DNA from: an uncultured Lachnospiraceae bacterium
Lineage (GTDB): Bacteria > Bacillota > Clostridia > Lachnospirales > Lachnospiraceae
DNA length: 64,000 nucleotides
Direction: 5' to 3'
Assembly (NCBI GenBank): GCA_947564645.1
Contig: CANOCU010000001.1
Coordinates: 81,530-145,529, forward strand
The position numbers and the translations under genes were made by a program. The notes under the pieces are model-generated. The model was not told the origin of the DNA. It was given only the letters and a program-made list of their open reading frames with translations, and ran no database searches. Positions 34,539 to 41,480 of the stretch are shown here, piece after piece; the first letter of the stretch is position 1, and every line of letters starts with the position of its first letter.

Positions 34539-35852
34539 TTATGGCACCTGGAAGGTTTCCTCCCATACGCTGCCGCCTGTGGCAAACAACTCACCAAATC
34601 CAAGATCGGTCACTTTCACAACCACCATATTCGATGCGCTCATCTTTATTTCCATATGATATCTTGTAAAAGGCCCTCTGCCTTCGCCTGCATCTGACAA
34701 CAGGATCCTTCTTGTCTCCACATTCTTGCCGTTAAGCGGCGTGATCACCAGGGAGATCTCCCTCTCCTGCGCAAGCAGAAAATCACATTCCTTGTACAAT
34801 TCGTACCAGTTCTCACCGGCATCCAGGAGTGCATAGTAAGACTCCTTTCCCTGCCGCATCACATGGATGCCGATATTGGCCTTCAACATGTCCCTGCCAA
34901 GAAAAATATGACTCTTACCCACTTCACTCGGTTCCAACTTCTCCAACAATCCATAACAGGCGCCCCTGCTAAACAGGTTATTTCCTTGAAAAACTCTCCC
35001 GTTATGGCAGAGAAACTGCAGGGATCTTTCCTGCCATCCGCTCTTAAATCCGTCTCCCAGAAGATAAACGGATGAGACAAATCTTGACTCGCACATCTTC
35101 TGCAGGATTCCCAGGAATCTCTCGTCCGCCAGGCGGCAGGCATCCTGTCTGATCTTCTCGTCCTCCGCCTGATCGGGGATCACAAGCGTCTCATACATCT
35201 GCTCTTCGATCAGAACCACCACCGGTGTGGTGCGCTTATTACACTCCATTCGATAAATCTTCAACCGCATACCGTCATGTTCACAGGCTATCACCTGGTG
35301 ATACCACAACTCTGCCGGCTGATGCAGGATAAAAGAATAGAAGCTCTCCGTATGCCCCTGGAAATAGATATGCGGCGTTCTGAGGCCAAGATTGGCGGAC
35401 ACCAGGGACAAAACCTCCACCATCCTGTCGTCCAGCTCATCTGCCGTAAACATGATCGCATCGATCTTCTCGACAGGCGCTATGAAGTTCATCAACGCCA
35501 TACTGCGCTTAATGAACAGGGTAAGCAGCGCCACCGGATCAAAAACCTCCCCATCCAGTTCGATCTCTTCACCCGCTCTTGCCAGCGCAGGAATATGATC
35601 CACCGGAAACATATCCTCCTGCCCGGCATTCCTGACGGCATCCTTGCCGTAGAACCATTGGTTCGCACCTTTGCGCTTACATAACATCGTCGGTATATTG
35701 TATTGCTTCGTCCCCACCACCGTCGCCACCGTATCCACATCTTCCTGTCCGTAAATACAGTAGCTGATCTGAGAATACCGCTCCCCGATATCATAGCCGA
35801 CCAACACGCTTCCTTTATGCAGTTTGTTCCCTTCCCTGTGCTCCAAGAACAT
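34539..35852 (-). CDS. Hsp70/actin-fold ATPase-like protein (DUF5716 type)
   Basis: 437 residues. Three stretches resemble the actin/Hsp70 fold: VGYDIGERYSQISYC near residue 18 (phosphate-1 loop), VYLLGDGFKSGWQERSL near 255 (adenosine loop) and NLFSRGACYGLLE near 282 (the following helix). The phosphate-2 motif is unclear, so ATPase activity is uncertain. The C-terminal 130 residues are strand-rich and may be a substrate-like domain. I believe this belongs to DUF5716, found in Lachnospiraceae, but could not check. The start is ATG 35852, with GGGAG ten bases upstream. It lies between the giant repeat protein and the TPR protein. Confidence 0.65.
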   Translation of the reverse strand: MFLEHREGNKLHKGSVLVGYDIGERYSQISYCIYGQEDVDTVATVVGTKQYNIPTMLCKRKGANQWFYGKDAVRNAGQEDMFPVDHIPALARAGEEIELDGEVFDPVALLTLFIKRSMALMNFIAPVEKIDAIMFTADELDDRMVEVLSLVSANLGLRTPHIYFQGHTESFYSFILHQPAELWYHQVIACEHDGMRLKIYRMECNKRTTPVVVLIEEQMYETLVIPDQAEDEKIRQDACRLADERFLGILQKMCESRFVSSVYLLGDGFKSGWQERSLQFLCHNGRVFQGNNLFSRGACYGLLEKLEPSEVGKSHIFLGRDMLKANIGIHVMRQGKESYYALLDAGENWYELYKECDFLLAQEREISLVITPLNGKNVETRRILLSDAGEGRGPFTRYHMEIKMSASNMVVVKVTDLGFGELFATGGSVWEETFQVP

Positions 35853-35950
35853 CCTTGCCCGTCTCCCTCTCTTCCGTATCTGATGCGCCCTCTGAAGGCT
35901 CTCTACGCCGCATTATACTCATCATACACAGCCTGCCTGGGCCTTCCATA

Positions 35951-38900
35951 TTATCGGAGCCTGAACAGACTGTCCACCACAAATTCCTGCCTGTAATATT
36001 GCAGCAGCAGGCTATTCACCGTATCATAATCATGCAGTGTCTTCCCGATCATAATGTCATTTAGCAGGGTAAAGCGGCTTTCGAAATCATCCTGCTCCTG
36101 ATCATCTGCGGTTATGCTGTTGCTGCGGGTAGGCCGGGAACCGTTCTCTGACTCCTCCGTGATATAATACTGCAGCCTTTCCCCGAAAAACAGGATAAAC
36201 TCCTTAACACAGATACCTGCAAACATATCCCGCATCTCTTCCCTGCAATACTCCTTCTCTGCACTCCCTTCATCCTGGATCATATAGTGAATGACTGCCC
36301 GGCAGCCGGGCTTTACTCTGTATTCTATCAATGTCTTATCCTGATATTCATCCATTTGGGGAATATAGCCCTGATAGTCCTTATAAAGCGGCAGCACAAT
36401 CCGCTCTGACAGCAGATCCCTCAGGAAAGCACAGCATGTCTGTCTGATCCTGTCATCCTGCTCATGTCTGTTCTCTGCGTAATACTGCAGAAAAGCCATC
36501 TTGCACACCCGGTGCATAAAAGCGTCCTTCTGATACAGCTGCATAACGCCCCGGAAAATGTAGGGATCCACGATCTGTTCCTTGACGACATAATCATAAC
36601 AGCACTGGGACAAAAACGCCATTCTCAGATTCTCGTTGCCCATTTCTTTGCTGTATGTCCTGAAGATCGCGATCTTGTCTCCCACATGAGCGCCCGTATA
36701 AAGCATCTGCTCAAGCATACGCTCACACAATTCATAAGTATTCACACCGAAAGACTCCGCCGTCTGCCATACATCCCGCATATCCTTGATACTTCCGGAG
36801 TAATAGCGGATCAGATAATCGAGTACATTCTCATCGTACTTTCCCTTTCTGACCACATAGCATAATACGCCTGTCATTACGGGATCTTCCTGCATCTGCT
36901 CCGCATCCAGCAATCTGCTGCACAGCTGCAGCAATACCTTGGCATCCATACCGTACGGCCCGAAATACTGTACCCACTGCCATGCTTCCTCATACATTCC
37001 ACGGACTACCATACAGCGGACCACTTCCTTACGGTCCTTCTTCAGAATATGCCACGGTTTTAAAGTAAGCAGGAAAGCATCCAGTTCCCGCATACGGTCT
37101 TTCGCATAATAGAACCGTACCAACATCATACGGATTTCCTGCTTCATGGATTCCGCTATCCTGTCAGACTGAGAAAGCAGCATAAAAAGATCTACATTAT
37201 CCTCCTGCACCGCGAGCATCTTCTGATACTCGAAGCAGGTATATACCGCATACCAGAGATTATCCCGTACAAAAGGTGCGATCATAAGCGCCAGTCTGGC
37301 CGGACCACACAGCATTTCGTCCTGATACGCCACGCTTACCGTGTATCGGTTGCCCGTTCTGTCTCCTAACAGGATCCTGCACTCGGAATCATAGACCGGC
37401 AGCTGTGCCCTGCCGGAAATCACCGGATAGACACTCTCTTTGACCCCGTAAGGATACACGGCGATCACCTCCGTGATCCTGTCCGACTCCACCCTGACCT
37501 CTTTCATAAAGAGAAGGGTTACCAGCTGCGCTGCGCTCTCCTCGTCGATCATCGGCAGACTAATCACATTACGATATAAATAGGCCAGATCCCTGTTGAT
37601 CCTCCCGTACCGGATCTGCTCGGCAACAAATCTCTCGATCGCCGCCATGTAGTTTACATAAATCTCCGTAATCTCCGCTCTGTGCTGATGCACATAAGCA
37701 TACAGATACGCCGTGATCTCATAATCCAGATTACTCTGATATGCAAAATACATCAGTACAATCTTAGGCAGCGGCTCGCTGTAATCCAGAGGAGACGACA
37801 TCATATAATATTCGTACAGACGTGTGATTCGAAGATTCTGCTCCACGCCGGCCTTATACCATTCAAAATACTCATGTCCCTTGCAATTTCCCTTGATCAG
37901 CAGAGTGCAGATCGCGTGCAGGATGTCATTGCCCGGCCGCCTCGCATAACAGCCCTTTAAAATGCGCAGGATACTTTGCGAATACGTCTTTTCTTTCTGT
38001 GCCAGATAGACGAACTGCAGGACGATCTCTTCCTTCATAAGATCGTTTCTGACGGCAAAGGAAAGAATCTGCTGTTCAAACAGATCCAGTTTCATGAGCA
38101 TCGCCGGGTTCATGCACAGCAGATGCCAGGCCTCTATGTAAATAACCGGAGACGTACAATGATATCTCGACTGCTCTTCCAGCAGTTCCCATTTCCTGAC
38201 AGGACTCTTAAGATAATCATCCGACAGATACATGAGCAGCCAGGCGATCCTCCAGTTTCCCCTGTTACGGACATAGATATCGGCGACCGCCTCCGCAACC
38301 TCATCCACATAACTGTCTTCCCTGCTGTACAGAGTTGTCAGATACAGATAATAACACCACAGCTCCGGACAGGCTTCTCTCTGCTCATACACACGTTCCT
38401 CGTATTTCTCGATCATCCACTTGGCTTCGTTATACCGCTCTTCCGTGAGCATGATCTGTGCCTGGAACAGCTTCAGCGCCACATCCTTATCATCAAGCTC
38501 GAGCAGCCTGTTCAACAGCCTGTTAGTCTCTGTCATCCATGTCCTGGTACTGATCCTCTTAAGACGGAAGGTCTGATAATACTCCATCAATTCCACCGTC
38601 AGCGCCTTTTTCTCCCTGTGTCGTTCGAAAGTCCTCCTGCCTGTCACCTGCCGTATCACTGTGACAGGGATCGTGATCACCCGATTGTCAAGGATCAGCT
38701 TGATGGATCCGTAATTATTTCCGCCATGCAATTTTTCATGGTTTACATAATAGTACAATCTATAAATATTCCCCAGAAAAGAGGAATCCGTCACGTCATC
38801 TTCCTCCACGGACAGAAATTCTCCTTCCGTCTCGACCCGGAAGTGCGCATATCCCCAGCCATTCCGATTCACCACCAGCGTATAACGCATCTCCTCTGGC

Positions 38901-39535
38901 GGATTCTCCAGTCTGATCTCCGTTTCCTCCGGAATATATTCCACCGGCCTTTTCTTATTGATCTCCAACAGAAATTCTTCTACGTTATGTTCGTTCCCCC
39001 GAACCGCACTAAGCCCCAGATATGAGGCATAATACTGACGGTCGTTGGATTTGAATACCCCGGCAAATTCCTCCGAATAGAACAGACGGACCGCCTCTTC
39101 CCAGTTGCTTTTGGCCAGATTGGTAAAATGAAACAAATTCTTGATATTACCCAGACTGGAGACGATCGTCTCTGCCATGATCACGACCGTAAAGAGAATA
39201 TAATATTCCCCCTGATTGGAAATGATATGAAACGCACCCTTGATCTCTTCCCCCGGCTCCGCCCCATGAGCATCAAAACGATAAAAAATCTCATCCTGCG
39301 CGCCGCTGAATTTGCGGCTTACACATTCCATTCTCAGATCAGAAGATATCACATGCCCTTCCGTCACCTTCCCTGCCGGACCATAAACCGTAAAGCTGCC
39401 TTCCGCCACCGTATCCGCGTGTACTTCCAGCGAAAGCCTCTGACAGGAAAAATCTAATGAGCCGTTCTCATGATTAAATTTGCCGTTTAAGATTTCTTCT
39501 ATGACCTGCCGCACGTTTCTTATCTGCCTTTCCAT
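35951..39535 (-). CDS. Giant helical-repeat protein (DUF5717 type)
   Basis: About 1194 residues; no signal peptide or clear membrane helix. Residues 1-330 are strand-rich, like two immunoglobulin-like or beta-sandwich domains (RYTLVVNRNGWGYAHFRVETEG near 230). From about 345 to 1060 the protein is continuous helical repeats, TPR-like, very rich in Tyr and Leu. I believe this is DUF5717. The preferred start is ATG 39535 (MERQIRNVRQ); a GTG frame extends to 39580 but runs through the predicted promoter. The transcript would have almost no leader and no Shine-Dalgarno. It is the first gene of the four-gene cassette. Function unknown; a large scaffold is likely. Confidence 0.7.
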   Translation of the reverse strand: MERQIRNVRQVIEEILNGKFNHENGSLDFSCQRLSLEVHADTVAEGSFTVYGPAGKVTEGHVISSDLRMECVSRKFSGAQDEIFYRFDAHGAEPGEEIKGAFHIISNQGEYYILFTVVIMAETIVSSLGNIKNLFHFTNLAKSNWEEAVRLFYSEEFAGVFKSNDRQYYASYLGLSAVRGNEHNVEEFLLEINKKRPVEYIPEETEIRLENPPEEMRYTLVVNRNGWGYAHFRVETEGEFLSVEEDDVTDSSFLGNIYRLYYYVNHEKLHGGNNYGSIKLILDNRVITIPVTVIRQVTGRRTFERHREKKALTVELMEYYQTFRLKRISTRTWMTETNRLLNRLLELDDKDVALKLFQAQIMLTEERYNEAKWMIEKYEERVYEQREACPELWCYYLYLTTLYSREDSYVDEVAEAVADIYVRNRGNWRIAWLLMYLSDDYLKSPVRKWELLEEQSRYHCTSPVIYIEAWHLLCMNPAMLMKLDLFEQQILSFAVRNDLMKEEIVLQFVYLAQKEKTYSQSILRILKGCYARRPGNDILHAICTLLIKGNCKGHEYFEWYKAGVEQNLRITRLYEYYMMSSPLDYSEPLPKIVLMYFAYQSNLDYEITAYLYAYVHQHRAEITEIYVNYMAAIERFVAEQIRYGRINRDLAYLYRNVISLPMIDEESAAQLVTLLFMKEVRVESDRITEVIAVYPYGVKESVYPVISGRAQLPVYDSECRILLGDRTGNRYTVSVAYQDEMLCGPARLALMIAPFVRDNLWYAVYTCFEYQKMLAVQEDNVDLFMLLSQSDRIAESMKQEIRMMLVRFYYAKDRMRELDAFLLTLKPWHILKKDRKEVVRCMVVRGMYEEAWQWVQYFGPYGMDAKVLLQLCSRLLDAEQMQEDPVMTGVLCYVVRKGKYDENVLDYLIRYYSGSIKDMRDVWQTAESFGVNTYELCERMLEQMLYTGAHVGDKIAIFRTYSKEMGNENLRMAFLSQCCYDYVVKEQIVDPYIFRGVMQLYQKDAFMHRVCKMAFLQYYAENRHEQDDRIRQTCCAFLRDLLSERIVLPLYKDYQGYIPQMDEYQDKTLIEYRVKPGCRAVIHYMIQDEGSAEKEYCREEMRDMFAGICVKEFILFFGERLQYYITEESENGSRPTRSNSITADDQEQDDFESRFTLLNDIMIGKTLHDYDTVNSLLLQYYRQEFVVDSLFRLR

Positions 39536-39547
39536 ATAATTACTTAA

Positions 39548-39577
39548 ATTATACCATTGATAATACCGCCTGTGCAA
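39548..39577 (-). promoter_or_regulatory. Promoter of the DUF5717 cassette, almost leaderless
   Basis: On the minus strand, TTGCAC (39572-39577), an 18-base spacer and TATAAT (39548-39553). Only 12 bases separate the -10 box from the ATG at 39535, so the transcript leader would be about five bases. Confidence 0.55.
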
Positions 39578-39646
39578 CACGAAATCCGGGAACTATTCTC
39601 TCCACGCCACATATCATAGTTAAGAAGAAACGATTAGAGGTATTTT

Positions 39647-40912
39647 ATGGAAAAGCCCGTTTTAAGAAGCGCACAGATTGATAACATTGATCAAGGGCAG
39701 CTGCAGATCAATGTCACTGCCAACGTAGGCATGATCCCGATCCAGAATGCAAGCATTACGATTTCCTATACCGGAGAACCGGACAGCACACTGGAGACCC
39801 TGACCACCGATTCCTCAGGACAGACGGAATCGGTAACGCTCAATGCACCTCCTCTCGAATACAGCCTCACGCCAAATTCCCCCATGCCTTATTCGGAATA
39901 TACCCTGACAGTCACCGCGCCGGGATATGAACCTGTTACCGTCTCCGGTGTCGAAGTTCTGCCGGAGGTTACCGCTATGCAGAATATTGAGATGGTGCCC
40001 ACCGAGACATCACAGGAAGAGTCCGAGACGATCGTGATACCGGATCATACGCTTTATGGAGACTATCCGCCCAAGATTCCGGAAGATGAGATCAAACCTA
40101 TGGATGAATCCGGCGAGATCGTCCTTAGCCGTGTCGTGATCCCGGAGTATATTATCGTACATGACGGCGTGCCTTCTGATTCTACTGCAGGCAATTACTA
40201 TGTTCGCTATCGGGATTATATCAAGAATGTAGTTTCCTCGGAGATCTATGCTACCTGGCCGGAAAATGCCATCTATGCCAATACACTGGCGATCATGTCA
40301 TTTACGTTGAACCGGGTATATACGGAATGGTATCGGAGTAAAGGATACAATTTTACCATCACCTCCTCCACCGCCTACGATCAAAAATGGATCTATGGAA
40401 GAAATGTCTATGCAAATGTTGACAGACTGGTAGACTCCATCTTCGCCAACTATCTCTCCCGTCCCGGTGTGAGACAGCCGATCTTCACCTCCTACTGTGA
40501 CGGTAAGAATGTAACCTGCAACGGCTTAAGCCAATGGGGCTCCAAATACCTGGGAGACGAAGGCTACACCCCTATTGAGATCATACGTTATTACTATGGC
40601 AGCGACATGTATATCAACACTGCCGTAGCCGTATCCGGCGTACCTTCCTCCTGGCCCGGCTATAACTTAAGTGTCGGAGCTTCCGGCGGCAAAGTACTGC
40701 AGATCCAACAACAGCTCAACCGGATCGCCCAGAACTATCCCGCCATCCCGAAGATCACGGCAGACGGTATCTACGGTCCCCGCACCGCTGACGCCGTACG
40801 CGTATTCCAACGCGTGTTCAATCTGCCCCAGTCGGGTATCGTAGACTATCCTACCTGGTATAAGATCTCCGAGGTCTACGTGGGCGTGAGCCGGATCGCG
40901 GAGCCGGGATAA
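39647..40912 (+). CDS. SpoIID-like protein with peptidoglycan-binding domain
   Basis: 421 residues. Residues 1-115 contain a carboxypeptidase-regulatory-like beta domain (NASITISYTGEPDSTLETL). Residues about 165-320 resemble the SpoIID/LytB fold: YIKNVVSSEIYATWPENAIYANTLAIMSF, then SYCDG. Residues about 340-410 are a PG_binding_1 domain (VLQIQQQLNRIAQNYPAIP, DGIYGPRTADAVRVFQ). There is no classical signal peptide, which is common for proteins acting on the forespore side. A role in spore cortex or cell-wall remodelling is likely but unproven. AGAGG lies before the ATG. It is divergent from the DUF5717 gene with only 66 bases between the annotated frames. Confidence 0.75.
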   Translation: MEKPVLRSAQIDNIDQGQLQINVTANVGMIPIQNASITISYTGEPDSTLETLTTDSSGQTESVTLNAPPLEYSLTPNSPMPYSEYTLTVTAPGYEPVTVSGVEVLPEVTAMQNIEMVPTETSQEESETIVIPDHTLYGDYPPKIPEDEIKPMDESGEIVLSRVVIPEYIIVHDGVPSDSTAGNYYVRYRDYIKNVVSSEIYATWPENAIYANTLAIMSFTLNRVYTEWYRSKGYNFTITSSTAYDQKWIYGRNVYANVDRLVDSIFANYLSRPGVRQPIFTSYCDGKNVTCNGLSQWGSKYLGDEGYTPIEIIRYYYGSDMYINTAVAVSGVPSSWPGYNLSVGASGGKVLQIQQQLNRIAQNYPAIPKITADGIYGPRTADAVRVFQRVFNLPQSGIVDYPTWYKISEVYVGVSRIAEPG

Positions 40913-40914
40913 GA

Positions 40915-40949
40915 TATAGTAAACAAAATTTCTAATGTCGTTAACTATA
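40915..40949. repeat. 35-base quasi-palindromic repeat, copy 2
   Basis: It is near-identical to 19514-19548. It lies directly after the stop of the SpoIID-like gene and five bases before the -35 box of the riboswitch promoter, so it could act on either. Confidence 0.65.
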
Positions 40950-40953
40950 ATAC

Positions 40954-40982
40954 TTGACACAGAACTCACACCGTACTATTCT
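40954..40982 (+). promoter_or_regulatory. Promoter of the riboswitch/ribU transcript
   Basis: TTGACA (40954-40959), a 17-base spacer and TATTCT (40977-40982): a near-consensus sigma-A promoter. Confidence 0.75.
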
Positions 40983-41004
40983 GTTCTTGACAACCAAATA
41001 GCGT

Positions 41005-41120
41005 TAATGTCTTCAGGGCAGGGTGAAATTCCCGATCGGCGGTCACAGTCCGCGGGCGCTTCGGCGCGGGGTCCGGTGAAATTGTTCTGCTCTGTTGACA
41101 GTTTAACACTCCTGAAAATC
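41005..41120 (+). ncRNA. FMN riboswitch (RFN element), 3' half divergent
   Basis: The 5' half is textbook RFN: TTCAGGGCAGGGTGAAATTC, then CGATCGGCGGT, a GC-rich helix with CGCTTCGGCG, and TCCGGTGAAATT (to about 41083). After that the expected CCGGAGCCGACAGT...AGTCTGGATG is not present; only TTGACAGT remains. TTCAGG (41012-41017) can still pair with CCTGAA (41111-41116) as a P1 helix. CACTCCTGA can alternatively pair with the downstream TCAGGAGTG. It would control riboflavin-transporter expression in response to FMN. The altered 3' half may mean decay or altered specificity. Confidence 0.8.
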
Positions 41121-41171
41121 CGACACCCGGAAGCATTGCCTGCTTTTGGGTGTTAATTTTTTCAGGAGTGT
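41106..41171 (+). promoter_or_regulatory. Expression-platform hairpin of the riboswitch
   Basis: ACACTCCTGAAAA (41106-41118) is exactly complementary to 41159-41171, with an inner ACACCC/GGGTGT helix. It competes with the possible P1 helix for CCTGAA. The U run lies inside the 3' arm rather than after it, so this is not a classic terminator. Confidence 0.5.
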
Positions 41172-41195
41172 GAATCACTCCGGAACGGAGGAGAA

Positions 41196-41406
41196 ATGAA
41201 CAATAAAACCAAGAAACTCGCAACAACAGGAATGCTCTGTACCCTCGCTTTCATCGTGGCAGCCGTCTTTAGGATCCCGGCCTCTGTCGGCCTTTTTACC
41301 TTTTAATCTGATTAAAGGCAGCCTGAATGCCGCCGGAACAATACTGTCCTTAGGTGCTATAATACTGTGCATTTTATTTATACTCTACCTTAATAGAAGA
41401 GTTTGA
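41196..41406 (+). pseudogene. ribU: ribU riboflavin-transporter remnant with internal deletion
   Basis: ATG 41196, with GGAGGAG upstream, opens MNNKTKKLATTGMLCTLAF, the usual RibU N-terminus, and stops after 36 codons (41304-41306). In the +1 frame the C-terminal RibU signature PFNLIKGSLNA follows at once and runs to a stop at 41404-41406. About 100 central codons, carrying most membrane helices of this ECF-transporter substrate-binding subunit, are missing, and the two ends are out of frame. The gene therefore cannot make a working transporter, although its promoter and riboswitch remain. An assembly or sequencing artefact is possible but unlikely for so clean a junction. Confidence 0.8.
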
Positions 41407-41434
41407 TCATAGAAAATGTAATTACCCAAAGGAC

Positions 41435-41466
41435 AAGAAAAGTGCGCCTGGCGGCGCACTTTTCTT
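41435..41466. terminator. Bidirectional terminator between ribU remnant and htpG
   Basis: A perfect 14-base stem AAGAAAAGTGCGCC, loop TGGC, then its complement ending TTTTCTT. It serves the riboswitch transcript and the convergent htpG. Confidence 0.85.
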
Positions 41467-41480
41467 ACCATTCTATTATT

